64,000 nucleotides of DNA from assembly GCA_905221605.1 (NCBI GenBank), contig CAJNDS010002612.1, positions 875,436 through 939,435 on the forward strand, read 5' to 3'. Position 1 is the stretch's first letter; each line of letters begins with the position of its first letter. The position numbers and the translations under genes were made by a program. Below, piece by piece: positions 10,752 through 21,173 of this stretch. The stretch is from Symbiodinium natans. Lineage: Eukaryota > Sar > Dinophyceae > Suessiales > Symbiodiniaceae. Under the pieces are notes generated by a model, which saw only the letters and a list, made by a program, of their open reading frames with translations, was not told the origin of the DNA and did not search any database.

Positions 10752-11948
10752 ACTTAACAACGTGATCAAAGCCCTGTCCCAGCAACATGAATCCTCTCCT
10801 TGATCCCTGAACCCTAAGCCCCAGGAGTATGAACCTGAAAGCCCTAAACCCTAAACCCTAAAACCTAAACCCTAAACCCTAAACCCTGATCATGTCATGG
10901 TTCATGAACCCCAAAAGCCCCTGAACGCCAGGAATATGGTGCGAGGCAAAGTTCCGATTGTCGACAGCGCCTTGGACGCGCGTGGCGGGAGGGTTTAGGA
11001 TTTTTGGGGTTTAGGGTTTCGAGTTTAGGGTTTACAGGGTTTATAGGGTTTAGGGTTTGGGGTTTAGGGTTCATAAGGCTTAGGGCACTAAACCCTAAAC
11101 CCTCAACCGGTATTTAGGGTACTTAGGGTCTTGAAGGTTCAGGGTTCAGCGTGGGGGGGGAAGGAAGGGACATCCTAAACCTGTTGTTCCCTTTCGGGTT
11201 CGGCTCCCGTACGTAAACCTTGTAAATACTACAGGGTTTAGGGTTTGGGGTTTAGGGTTTAGGGAATACCACAAACCTTGGGTCCACTCCGACCCCCCCC
11301 CCCCCCCGCCCTGAGGGTACCCAGGATTCGGTCCAGATTTTGAGGCTTGCGTTCAGGGTTCCCCAGCGCCATCCCAGGTGACCTTTTCACGGCCTAGTAA
11401 ACCCTAAACCCTAAACCCTAAACCCTAAACCCTAAACCCTAAACCCTAAACCCTATTTTTTTCAATTTTCTACTTTTCGGCACCCCCATTGACAAAGCTC
11501 CGACCCAAAGTTTGCCTTCAAGAAGCTTTCTTTTCGGGGGGTCCAGGAGGAGACTGTGGAGCCTTCTCAGGGGCCTTTCAAGCCTCCCAATGGGTTTAGG
11601 GTTTAGGGTTTAGGGTTTAGGGTTTAGGGTATAGGGTTTTTTTTCGCTTAGAACCTCTTAGAGGCTTCAGTCCCAAAGCGCAAACCTCGATCCGAGGAAG
11701 TATGGCACTCTGAATCAAAACCTGCCGCCGCTCCCTGCAAGCTACCAAACCCCAGAAGATTCCGACGACGAAATGGCCGTGAGGGTTGAGAGTTTAGGGT
11801 GAGCTCGAAACTCTGAACCCTAAACCCTATCTCCCAGACCCTAACCTTTAAACTCTAAACCCTAAACCGCTTATGCTTCAGGCTAAGCCGCAAGTTTTCT
11901 TGTGCCGAAACCCGAATTGACATCTATATGCGCCCGTGTTCCGCGTAA
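10752..11948 (+). CDS. candidate gene, 4 exons with stop
   Basis: Exons 10752-10781 (LNNVIKALSQ, GC donor), 10932-10992 (NMVRGKVPIVDSALDARGGR), 11511-11593 (FAFKKLSFRGVQEETVEPSQ...) and 11882-11948 (LSRKFSCAETRIDIYMRPCS..., stop). The last intron (11594-11881) starts GG|GTTTAGGGTTTAGGG and ends CCCTAAACCGCTTATGCTTCAG, split by unique sequence, so its ends are mutually complementary. Phase 2 is conserved across it. The last junction is the most secure. No family recognised. Confidence 0.5.
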
Positions 11949-12900
11949 TCGACCCACCCCTCCCCCCAATGGTATCCCCCCCATGGTATCCCCCCTAAAC
12001 CCTGCCTGTTAACCCTAAACACACCACAGACCACACCACAGACCGGGGGCGGGGGGGACAGCGAAACCTCAGCCCAAACCCCAAACCCTGAACCCTAAGC
12101 CCTAAAACCTGAACCCACCAATGAACGACAGAAGGGAGAAGGGTAAACCCGAAACCTGAGCGGCTTTAACCCTGGATCCTGAACCGTAAACCTAGCACGA
12201 ACCACAGGGGAGAGGGGAAACCGTAAACCTACCATTACCCCAAACCTTGAACCCTAATGAAACTCTAGTCTAGACTCTAAACCCACAGTGAACCAATGGA
12301 CCAGAGTGAAGGTCCTGAACTCTACAGCCTAACACTAAACCCCTAAACCCTAAACCCATGCGACCATGAACTACTCGGAAGGGGGACGGGGCGGGGCAAC
12401 CCAAAACCCACCATGAACGGGGGGGGGGGGGGGAATTCATGCCAGGGGGGGGGAGGGGGAGGAGGGGGGGGGGGGCGGGGGGAGGGGGGGTTCAGGGGGG
12501 GGGGGGGGGGTGCGCCTATGGCCCATATAGGGGGTTGTTAGCCCGATCGTTGGAGCTAGGATGTTAGAGCTTTAGGGTGTAGCGGTTTTTACTTATAGGG
12601 TTTAGGGGCTACAGAAGGGTTTTGGGATGTTGGGGCTTCAAAGTGTACATTTTTTATTGTTTGGGGTTTAGGGTTTTCGTCATTATGGGTGTCACTGCTT
12701 AAGATTTTCTGGAGTACCCTAAGCACAACACCCGGGCTTTGAGGCTTACAGGTGGCGCACCCCAAACCCTAAACTCTAAACCCTAAACCCGAAACCCTAA
12801 ACCCTAAACCCTAAACCCTAAACCCTAAACCCTAAACCCTAAACCCTAAACCCTAAACCCTAAACCCTAAACCCTAAACCTAAACCCCAAGCCCGAAACT
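11949..12900. repeat. degenerate CCCTAAA field, poly-G, CCCTAAA tract
   Basis: CCCTAAA variants mixed with repeated CACCACAGACC and CCATGAAC motifs (about 12000-12410), long G runs (12419-12512), and a CCCTAAA tract at 12762-12890. No gene seen. Confidence 0.7.
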
Positions 12901-12905
12901 TCCAG

Positions 12906-13866
12906 GTCTCTGGGAGTATCCGGCGGCCTGGACCGTGGACAACAGTATGTCACCGATCCCAGCTCGTCTGAGGGGTTAGGGTTTAGGGGTTTAGGGTTAA
13001 GTTTAGGGTTAAAGGTTTAGGGTTTAGGGTTTAGGGTTTAGGGTTTAGGGTTTAGGGTTTAGGGTTTAGGGTTTAGGGTTTGGGGTGGGCCTCTGTGGAC
13101 CGCGTCGCAGCCCTAAAGCTTGAGGATTCAGGTTATTATAGGTAGGTTATAGTATGAATCTCGTGGGGCTTTAAGAGGAACACGTGTAGGAAGGTTTTTC
13201 TGAGTGTTTTAAGCGCCATCCTGGGTTTAGGGTTCAGGGTGTGTTTAGCTAGTAACGTCCTTGGTCTTAAACACCACTCGTATAACACCCTGAGTATGCG
13301 ACTGGTGGCTGCTTCCAACACTTTGCCCCCTGCTTCCCTAAACCCTAAACCCTAAACCCTAAACCCTAAACCCTAAACCCTAAACCCTAAACCCTACACC
13401 CTAAACCCTAAACCCTAAACCCTAAACAACGCACTTTGCCCCCTGCCTCAAAGAAGTACCGGCAGTGCACGCCAGACCTAAATGACTAATCCCTTAGGGC
13501 AGTTTGTAATTATTCTAAAATACCCACCAACACCCTATTCCAATCATTCTGGCCCCTATAGCTACCTAGCCCACCTTCAGACTTCCAAGATCCCACCAAA
13601 AAGGAAGTCAGGCTCGCCTGTTCAACCCTCAACCCTCATAGCCCCCTGGTCTTCCCCGCCAAACCCTAAAACCCTAAACCCCAAACCCTAAACCCTTAAC
13701 CCTAAACCCTAAACCCCAAACCCCAAACCCTAAACCCCAAACCCTTAACCCTAAACCCTTAACCCTAAACCCTAAACACCCCCCAGCAAAAGGGACACGG
13801 AGTGGACTTCGCGCTTTGGAGCTTTGGAGGCCTTTGCTTGAGGAAAGGGAGGGCTTTGTCCGGTAG
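12906..13866 (+). CDS. candidate gene, 2 exons with stop
   Basis: Exon 12906-12974 follows CTTCCAG and reads LWEYPAAWTVDNSMSPIPAR... to GG|GTTAGGGTTTAGGG, phase 1. Exon 13787-13866 follows CACCCCCCAG and reads KGTRSGLRALELWRPLLEER... to a stop, also phase 1. The 812-nt intron starts with TTTAGGG repeats and ends with CCCTAAA repeats. Product unknown. Confidence 0.4.
13319..13446. repeat. CCCTAAA tract between 15-bp direct repeats
   Basis: CACTTTGCCCCCTGC at 13319-13333 is repeated exactly at 13432-13446, directly around a CCCTAAA tract (13336-13427). This looks like a telomeric insertion with target duplication. Confidence 0.8.
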
Positions 13867-13880
13867 TTCAGGGGTTCCCC

Positions 13881-13998
13881 TACTACCCCCCTCTATACCT
13901 CTTTAGGGTTTAGGGTTTAGGGTTTAGGGTTTAGGGTTTAGGGTTTAGGGTTTAGGGTTTAGGGTTTAGGGTTTAGGGGTACTGCCCCCCTCTATACT
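13881..13998. repeat. TTTAGGG tract between 18-bp direct repeats
   Basis: TACTRCCCCCCTCTATAC occurs at 13881-13898 and 13980-13998 (one mismatch) around a TTTAGGG tract (13903-13979). Confidence 0.75.
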
Positions 13999-13999
13999 A

Positions 14000-15124
14000 C
14001 CCCCCCCCCCCCCCCCCAAGTTCCCTCCATAATTAAGGCTATTTAGGGATAGTTGCCCTCATTAAGGCTATTTAAGGGGGGGAAGCTAGGGTGGTAGTTT
14101 ACAGGGGGCTAGTCGGGGGAACCCATGAATAGTTGTCAGGGTTCAGGGTTTATCTTCGGGTTGTTAAACAGCCCCTCAAAAATTGCCCTTAAATGGAGGC
14201 CCCTTCTTGACCCCGTATAAACCCTATAACACCCAAGGGCCCGTACTTCAGCACCCTTTAAAGAAGGTAAGGGACCATGTTAAGGGACCATGTAACTACC
14301 CCTAAAACCCTAACCCTAAACTCCAAAGCCCTAAAACCCCAAACCCTAAACCCCAAACCCCAAACCCTAAACCCTTAGAATTCGGGTTTGGGGTTTCGGG
14401 CTCAGGACGGGTACCCCTCCACCTCACAGCAGCATTCCGCCAATGAGCTCCTTACAAAAGAAGGTTAGACAACCCTAAACCCTAAACCCTAAACCCCAAA
14501 CCCCAAACCCTAAACCCTAAACCCGAAACCGAAATATCTCCACACGTAAGATTTTTTCCGCCGCCGACTCCGCACCGCTGAGTCAGAACACGTGCTTCTC
14601 GGAGGGGGCTGCATATTCAGTTGATACTGGTTTGGGCCTTACTGGCTCAAAACCCAACTTTTCAACTCTTGGGCTTCTTATGAGGTAGTTTATTCTGAAA
14701 GTTTTAACTTTTATTTCCTTGGGTTTTGGGCCAGTAAGGGGCAGTTCGCTAGATGACGGTCCCGTTGGGGGTCCTTTTTCCTTTGTGGTGCTTTGCTGTA
14801 GCTTTGGATCCTTCGCCTTGTTGGGCTTATTGGGTTTCTTAATAAGGCAGCTAAAAGTTTAGTCTTTTGCTGCCCTCCTAAGTGCAGCGGAGACTCAACA
14901 CGGGACGGGTCAGGGTTAAGGAATCAAGGCTGGTTGCCTAGTTTCAGTGTCTATGCCAGTTGGGACCTTAATTTTGGTGGTTGATGGAGAAGATCAGAAA
15001 CGCAAAGGGCGACATCTGTTTTGCGTCAATGTGTAGACTTCCCTCCGATCGCTTGCGTTCCCAAACTTCTTAACTTGAATCCCTGAACCCACACCCTGAG
15101 CCGTAAACCTCTAAGCCCTAAACT
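14000..15124. other. short palindromes, telomeric tracts, no clear gene
   Basis: Contains a poly-C run, a family G-like segment (about 14195-14310), CCCTAAA tracts at 14325-14385 and 14471-14530, and 600 bp of T-rich unique sequence (14560-15060) in which no open frame looks coding. Confidence 0.5.
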
Positions 15125-15125
15125 A

Positions 15126-15228
15126 GATCAGTGTTAAGGATACTTTTTACTTTTTGGGTTATGGGCTTTTCTTATATATGAACAAAAAAGGATCCTTTTT
15201 TTCTTCCTAGGGGAACAGGGATTAAGTA
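15126..15228. mobile_element. family E short element, copy 1
   Basis: About 100 bp, from GATCAGTGTTA through a T-rich core and GGATCC to CCTAGGGGAACAGGGATTAAG. It is nearly identical to 21490-21588. Confidence 0.75.
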
Positions 15229-15250
15229 AATTACCTAGAACCCTAAACCC

Positions 15251-15695
15251 AAAAACACGGAGACTCCTAGGCCTGCCCACAGGATTGCTCACAAAGGCAG
15301 GGCCACGGTTTAGGGTTTAGGGTTTAGGGTTTAGGGTTTAGGGTTTAGGGTTTAGGGTTTAGGGTTTAGGGTTTAGGGTTTAGGGTTTAGGGTTTAGGGT
15401 TTAGGGTTTAGGGTTTAGGGTTTAGGGTTTAGGGTTTAGGGGCCTCTTCAGCAGCCACGTGTAAAGCGAAGAAGGAGGCCGAGCCTGTGGAAGAGACCGA
15501 GGTCCAGGAGGAGGAGTTTGAGACACCCACCCTAAACCCCAAACCCCAAACCCTAAACCCTAAACCCCAAACCCTAAACCCTAAACCCGAAAGCGACCGG
15601 CTGCAAAGCTGTCCACCAAGGCCCCGGCTAAACACCCAGCACCAACAACAAAGAAGCCCAGATCGGAGTCCAAGGGACCGAGGCTGAAACCCTGA
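15251..15695 (+). CDS. candidate lysine-rich protein, 3' end (2-3 exons)
   Basis: Exon 15440-15531 reads ASSAATCKAKKEAEPVEETE...EEEFETPT. After a 62-nt CCCTAAA-type segment, 15594-15695 reads RPAAKLSTKAPAKHPAPTTK... to a stop. Both parts are phase 0 and share an acidic/lysine-proline style, so they probably belong together. The separating segment lacks a GT start. A possible upstream exon (about 15271-15307) is joined through a pure TTTAGGG intron (15308-15439). Such charged tails occur in chromatin proteins, but no family is recognised. Confidence 0.45.
15308..15439. repeat. (TTTAGGG)n, about 19 units
   Basis: Nearly perfect tract, GT at the left edge and TTTAG at the right edge. Confidence 0.95.
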
Positions 15696-16335
15696 AACCC
15701 TGAAACCCTAAACCCTAAAGCCCTAAAGCCCTAAAACCCTAAAACCCCTAGAACCCTAAAACCCCTAAAACCCCTAAAACCCCTAAAACCCCTAAATCCT
15801 CAAGCCCCAAAAATTTTAAGCCCTACAATGGCCCTACAACCCTAAACGCCTCAAAGCCCTAGAATCCTGGAACCCTAAGCCCTACAACCCCAAAAGCCCT
15901 AGAAACCCGGAAGCCTAAATCCCTAACACCCTAAACCCTAAAACCCTATAACCCGAAAGCCCCAAAACCCTAAACCCTACATTCCTAGAACCCTAGACCC
16001 TAAAGCCCTAAAACCCTAAAACCCTAGAAGCCCAAAAATCCCAAACCCTGAACCCTAAAACCCTAAACCCAAAAACCCCCAAACCCCCTAAAACCCGAAA
16101 ACCCTAAACCCAAAATTCCCAGAACCCTAAAAGCCCTAAAGCCCTACAACCCAAAACCCTGAAGCCTTAAACCCCCAAACCCCCGCACCACAGCCTAAAA
16201 ACCTAAAACCCTAAACCCTGAAAACCCAAAAAGCCCTAAGGCCCTAAAACCCTAAACCCAGAAAACCCTAAAAGCCTAAACCCCAAAAGCCCTAAAACCC
16301 TAAACCCTAAGACCCCAAACCCCCTGAACCCCGGC
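15696..16335. repeat. decayed CCCTAAA array
   Basis: About 640 bp of diverged CCCTAAAA, CCCCTAAA and CCCAAA units. No coding signal. Confidence 0.85.
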
Positions 16336-16344
16336 GGTGAGCAG

Positions 16345-17092
16345 GCACAGCTGATCTACGACCTCGGCTACCGTCGGAACGTGCGCCCGCACCCGTTCCA
16401 CCAGCTTCAGGGGTTTAGGAGGATGGTACTCAGGAATATTTTTCAGAGGGGTAACCCTAAACCCTAAACCCTAAATCCTAAAGGGTTTTTAGGGCCATCC
16501 GAGGAATCCGAGGATAGTAGTGCTAAGGGAAGCTATGATGAACCATCTAAGGCGATTAAAGAGCACCGAACAAGGGCGGTTTAGGGTTTAGAGTTTAGGG
16601 TTTAGGGTTTCCTAAGCCCCACACCCTACATAAACCCTTTACAAAAAACTTAGCCAGTAGTTGAGCTTTCGTCTAGTGTTTGCCAGCTTTGTCTTTCACT
16701 CCCTGAATGTTGGAGAAATGAGAACAAGCCCTATACTTCAAGCTCCTAAACCCTAAACCCTAAACCCTAAACCCTAAACCCTAAACCCTAAACCCTAAAC
16801 CCTAAACCCTAAACCCTAAACCCTAAACCTAACTCGAGCGCAGATAGCTGGCATGACCTGGGTCTTCGGGCATGTGGCGGGAAGAGTCGATGTGCCTGGG
16901 CGTGGAACTTCGGAAGGTTTAAGCTTCTGAGTTCCTAAATCGAAACCGAAACCCCATACCAAAACCTCCGGCACTTTAGGGTTTATGGAGTAGGGGTTAT
17001 AGGGTTTAGGGTTTAGGGTCTAGGAGCCAGTTGTTGTTTTGTCAGTTTGTCTTCGCGCCGCCCTCGGGAACCGTCAATTCTTCACAGCTTAG
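16345..17092 (+). CDS. candidate gene, 4 exons with stop
   Basis: Exons 16345-16412 (LIYDLGYRRNVRPHPFHQLQ), 16504-16578 (ESEDSSAKGSYDEPSKAIKE...), 16844-16916 (IAGMTWVFGHVAGRVDVPGR...) and 17046-17092 (CLRAALGNRQFFTA, stop). Junctions 2-3 and 3-4 are in phase with acceptors GCGCAG and TTGTCAG. Intron 2 starts GTTTAGGG and ends near CCCTAAA. Intron 1 coincides with a family H element that itself holds a CCCTAAA insertion; its exact donor is uncertain. Product unknown. Confidence 0.5.
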
Positions 17093-17140
17093 GGTACCAG
17101 AAGGACGCCCACATCACTAATGTCATAGGGTGTCGTTAAT

Positions 17141-17172
<32 letters not shown>

Positions 17173-17770
17173 CCCCCTAGCAAAGAAAAGATCAATAAAG
17201 AAAAGATGTTCTGCATCCGGGTGTTTTGAGGGTGGAGAAAAAGGGTCTGGTTGAAACTAAGGTGTTCTGGGGTCTGGGGGTCTCCTCTTAATGCTAAAGA
17301 AATGAGATATGGGTATGTCCCAAAATAGGGGTACCCCTTCCATGCGCTAAACAGAATAGAATCCCCTTAAAGGGCCCGCCCCCCAAAAAGGGGTACCCCT
17401 ATTTTCGGAAACCCCATATGGTCTCTTAAACCTGGGGCTTCCCGGGGTCACGGGCTCCGAGGTAGTTGTTGCCACCCCTATAGTATTGTTACCTCAGAGG
17501 CCGTAAGGGGTCTATACCCCGCGCCCCCTACCCCCGCCCCCTCTCCCCGCGCCCCTCCCCCCCAACGGGCTTTTTCTTCTCCAGGTTCAGGTCTAGGTTC
17601 AGGATTTAAGGTGTCTCGGATTCAAGGTCCAGGGTTCTGGGTTCAGAGCTCATCCCTGCGAGGGTTTGCGGGATGGATTGTAGGGTTTACGGGTCTGAGG
17701 GCATTAGGGCTTTACAGGCTCTAGGTTTTTAGGGTTTTAGCGCTTTAGGGTTTTCGGGTTTTAGTAATTT
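17093..17770. other. poly-C run and unique sequence
   Basis: Poly-C at 17142-17171, then 400 bp of unique sequence with short palindromic parts (GGGGTACCCCT near 17330 and 17390). No coding segment recognised. Confidence 0.5.
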
Positions 17771-17805
17771 AGTTACTTTGGCTTCAACATCACATTGATA
17801 TCAAG

Positions 17806-18292
17806 GTGCACTACGCCGACCGCAACGACAACCGCAGCAACTGGCAGCGTGCCACTTGCGTGGCATTTTTTGCTACGGCTTATTGATTCTTCCCTTACAT
17901 CAGATCCGAGGCAACACCTTGGGACATTCTACTAGGAGGGTTTAGGGTTGAGGGTTCAGTGTTTAGGGTTTAGAAAGCTCGGTAGGACAACGGGATATCT
18001 TTCATGTCCCCTCATTGAGTTCAAGAAGAGAATATGTTGAGAATGTTCTTCCGAGGGTTTGAAGGGCCCAGGGAGCGGGATTGGGGCTTCAACTTCCAGG
18101 TCATGGGTTCCCCTACTACCCCACCTCGAAACCTCTATAGGGTTTAGGGTTTAGGGTTTAGGGTTTAGCCCCAAGAGCCTGGGGTGAGTGTGCGAACAAT
18201 GTCTCGCCTTGCAGGCATACTCGCTGATCGGGAACGTCGCCACGGATATTGTCGGATCCCAAGACTTCGAAGGATGCGCGGTTTTAGTGTAA
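17806..18292 (+). CDS. candidate gene, 4 phase-0 exons with stop
   Basis: Exons 17806-17859 (VHYADRNDNRSNWQRATC, open upstream as QHHIDIK), 17904-17939 (IRGNTLGHSTRR), 18031-18141 (NMLRMFFRGFEGPRERDWGF...) and 18215-18292 (AYSLIGNVATDIVGSQDFEG..., stop). All junctions are phase 0. The last intron (18142-18214, 73 nt) begins GTTTAGGG four times and ends CGCCTTGCAG. The first is 44 nt with a pyrimidine-rich 3' end. One of the strongest models in the window. Family not recognised. Confidence 0.55.
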
Positions 18293-18840
18293 TTTCTGAA
18301 TCAGGTCGTGGGGGACACTCTGATTGCCAATCCCTTCCTCCTAATATTGAACGGGGGGCCTCCCCCCAATAGAAACTTGAAATGTGTTTTTACTATTAGG
18401 GGGATGTTTTTATCCAAATGTCATGTTTGGGGTCCACGGGGTTTAGGGTCTAGGCTTCGGTATGAGTAGTGAGGTAGGCTGTGGAGCCACGCTCACAGAC
18501 AGCTCACCGACGGCCAAGTGCTGCGAAATGACTGGGAGGGAAGGGGGAGGGAAGGGAGCTTCAGGATGTTGGTTGGTTTGAGGGCTTAGGGAGCCCTCAA
18601 CCCACCTCCCACTTCGGAATAGGGTTTAACAGGCGGTCGGTTTGGGAAGGCTTTTCCGGAAAGGGTTTCTATAATTGGGGCGTACGTTTCATACAAGGGG
18701 GAAGCGACCTGAGCGCGCCCAAATCCCTGGAAACAACCATCCCACAACCCTCAACCTGCAAGACTTAATTACATCCCAGACCCGCCATGACGGCCCAAAA
18801 CCCTAAAGCCTAAAGCCTAAAACTCTGCATGTAGGACTCC
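18293..18840 (+). other. mostly non-coding, one possible exon
   Basis: About 18500-18590 reads TDGQVLRNDWEGRGREGS... to a stop and may be an exon. The rest is unique sequence with decayed repeats. Confidence 0.3.
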
Positions 18841-18846
18841 TTGCAG

Positions 18847-19588
18847 ATTCTGAGGTTGTGCCGACCACTGTGCACTTCAAGTGCCGCTTTGCATCTTGGT
18901 CGGCAGAAAAACTCGGCGGTTCAGGGAACTTCTAACTTCTAACCCAATTAATTATAGCTGTACTTCTAACCCACTAAAAAGCCCCTTAAACCCTAAACCC
19001 TAAACCCATTGCGTTATTAAGTACCATGAACCTCCAAAAAGGGGTTCGTTTTCAGGGGGCTCTGGGACAGCGCCTTGGGGCAGTTTCGGGGCGAGCAGCC
19101 ACCTAAAATCCTCGAAAATGTCGCCCGTCTTTTTGCTGAGGATATCGGCATGTGGTGTGCAGGTACTTGGTAGGGTTGTGCATTTCTTTAGCCTATCATT
19201 TCTTTCCCTAAGGGTCCATGTACCTAAATAGGGAGCGCTTGGGCCTTAAAGTACTTCCTATATAGGGACGTTGGGGCCCAAGTATAGAATAAGGTACATG
19301 GACCCTAAGGGTTTCTTTTTTTCTTGGGGGGTGGGGGCTGGGGTGGGGGGGTGGGCGGGTGGGAGGGGGCTTAAGGCTGAAGGTAGGGAGTTGACAATAC
19401 TGCAACTGTCGTAGTCTTTCCGTCGGCGTCTATGCCTGCCAGCGAATGTGTACATTTTCGACATGGTAACTTACATGTATACATATATACCTATATGCAT
19501 ATATGCATATATACATTTTTACATTTTTTACATATATGCATATATGCATATATACATATATACATGTTATACAGCTACACACGCACAC

Positions 19589-19625
<37 letters not shown>

Positions 19626-20149
19626 ATATACATGTGAATGCAGGCATGTTCATGCACAACCATGCACATATAATACGCATGGAGACTTCCACAAAACCCT
19701 AAACCCTAAACCCTAAACCCTAAACCCTAAACCCTAAACCCTAAACCCTAAACCCTAAACCCTAAACCCTAAACCCTAAACCCTAAGCCCTAAACCCAAG
19801 CATGTCCGAAAACACGGCAGATCCGGCTGACGCTGCACGAGCCGCGCACCCGCGAGTTCTGGCATCCAGCCCGGTGCTCACACCAATCGGATGTCTCGCT
19901 TGGGGTTTAGGGTTTAGGGTTTAGGGTTTAGGGTTTAGGGTTTAGGGTTTAGGGTTTAGGGTTTAGGGTTTAGGGTTTAGGGTTTAGGGTTTAGGGTTTA
20001 GGGTTTAGGGTTTGGGGCCCTAAATCCTAAACCCTAAACTAAAATCTAAGCGATGCTCTGTGGATTTGGAGTTAGGTCTCGGGTTAGTGCGGCTTCGGAC
20101 TCTTACTCCAAGACTTGCTGAGCCTCAGCCCGAAACCCAAAGCCCTTAA
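18847..20149 (+). CDS. candidate gene, 4 exons with stop
   Basis: Exons 18847-18926 (SEVVPTTVHFKCRFASWSAE...), 19056-19162 (GLWDSALGQFRGEQPPKILE...RLFAEDIGMWCA), 19821-19904 (IRLTLHEPRTREFWHPARCS...) and 20051-20149 (RCSVDLELGLGLVRLRTLTP..., stop). The first intron would be a family A palindrome used with a GA donor; otherwise exon 1 ends in a stop at 18935. Exon 2 ends GCAG|GTACTT in phase 1, while exon 3 is phase 0, so an exon may be missing. Exon 3 to 4 is phase 0 across a long TTTAGGG tract followed by CCCTAAA. Product unknown. Confidence 0.45.
18936..19045. mobile_element. family A palindrome with CCCTAAA insert
   Basis: Left half CTAACCCAATTAATTATAGC, right half AAGTACCATGAACCTCC, separated by a short CCCTAAA tract. 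The intact family member is at 57478-57622. Confidence 0.6.
19208..19314. mobile_element. family D palindromic element, copy 1
   Basis: Terminal inverted repeats CCTAAGGGTCCATGTACCTA and its complement bound 107 bp. The second copy (53104-53241) has a TTTAGGG insert. Confidence 0.75.
19470..19640. repeat. TA/ATGCATAT-rich microsatellite
   Basis: Mixed ATATGCATAT and (TA)n repeats; the long ORFs on both strands are repeat translations. Confidence 0.9.
19695..20012. repeat. CCCTAAA tract, exon, TTTAGGG tract
   Basis: A 14-unit CCCTAAA tract (19695-19796) and a 15-unit TTTAGGG tract (19902-20012) flank exon 19821-19904. It is the clearest example of the cassette arrangement. Confidence 0.95.
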
Positions 20150-20176
20150 AGTTTAGGGTTTAGGGTTTGGGGTAAG

Positions 20177-20780
20177 CCCAACATTCCATCAATCCAATAG
20201 CCCTGACAGAGCTTGCGAGGAGATAGCAAAAGCCAGAAAGTCAACATGGGTGCTTAGGATTTGGGGTTTAGGGTTCTTTGGTAGCCCATGTCTCTTTCAT
20301 CTATACTAACTACGAAGCCCAAACATCCATGAGCCCCTATGCAGTGAACTGCAACGGCCCCATCTAAACTTGGTAGCCCGGTGGAGGGTTCTGGGTTCCC
20401 TCATAAAATAATAAGCAACCCCAAAAGGGTGTTCTGACCCTAAACCCTAAACCCTAAACCCCAAACCCTAAACCCTGGGCTACCAAGTAAAAAAGGAAAG
20501 CACCAACCTTTGTTTTGAAACCTTAAGTGCCCCGATTCTCTCCCTGAAGGCAACCCCTTTAATGACGAGGGTTTTTCAAGGGTTTAGGGTGTAGGGTTAG
20601 GATTTAGGGTTTAGGGTTAGGGGGTTAGGGTTTAGGGGTTTAGGGTTAGGGTTCGGAGAGGGTTTAGAGTTCGGGGTGTAGAGTCCCCTTTTTGGTAACT
20701 GGGACGTGCTCCACAGCTCCCCTTGGATGCCTTTCCATTCTGAGGACCGCTACGAAGACACGGAGTACTGGAGACTTTGA
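20177..20780 (+). CDS. candidate gene, 3 phase-0 exons with stop
   Basis: Exons 20177-20249 (FHQSNSPDRACEEIAKARKS...), 20528-20581 (CPDSLPEGNPFNDEGFSR) and 20682-20780 (SPLFGNWDVLHSSPWMPFHS...YWRL, stop). Both junctions are phase 0. Intron 2 (20582-20681) is entirely TTTAGGG-like, with GT at the left and GTGTAG at the right. Intron 1 holds a family B palindrome with a CCCTAAA insert. Product not recognised. Confidence 0.5.
20368..20488. mobile_element. family B palindrome with CCCTAAA insert
   Basis: Ends CTTGGTAGCCCGG and GGGCTACCAAG; the core AACCCCAAAAGGGTG is shared with copies at 50648-50760 and 55818-55956. Confidence 0.7.
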
Positions 20781-21173
20781 CCCGTGTTGATGGGATGTGC
20801 TTCAGAGGGTTTAGGGTTTAGGGTTTAGGGTTTAGGGTTTAGGGTCTCGATGTTCTTCAGAGCGACCCTAAAGCCCGGAAACCCTAAGCCCTAAGGGTTT
20901 TCAGAACTAACTAGGGGCTGAGTGTTTGATTAGGGACTTATAGGGCTTCAAACGGTTCAGGGCTTCTTGCCAAAACGTTATCTCCCCCCCCCCCCCAAAA
21001 AAAAAAAATATTAAATAAGGCCCACCAAGCCCCCTCGACACCCCAACCACCCCAAGGCACCTGAGTTGCCAATAAGATCCTAAAGGCAAAGCTTTAAACT
21101 TTTTGGGATTGGGGGGGGGACAAAAGAGAGGGAAACCCTAAACCCTAAATAAAGCCAAAACCCAGAGTTTCAG

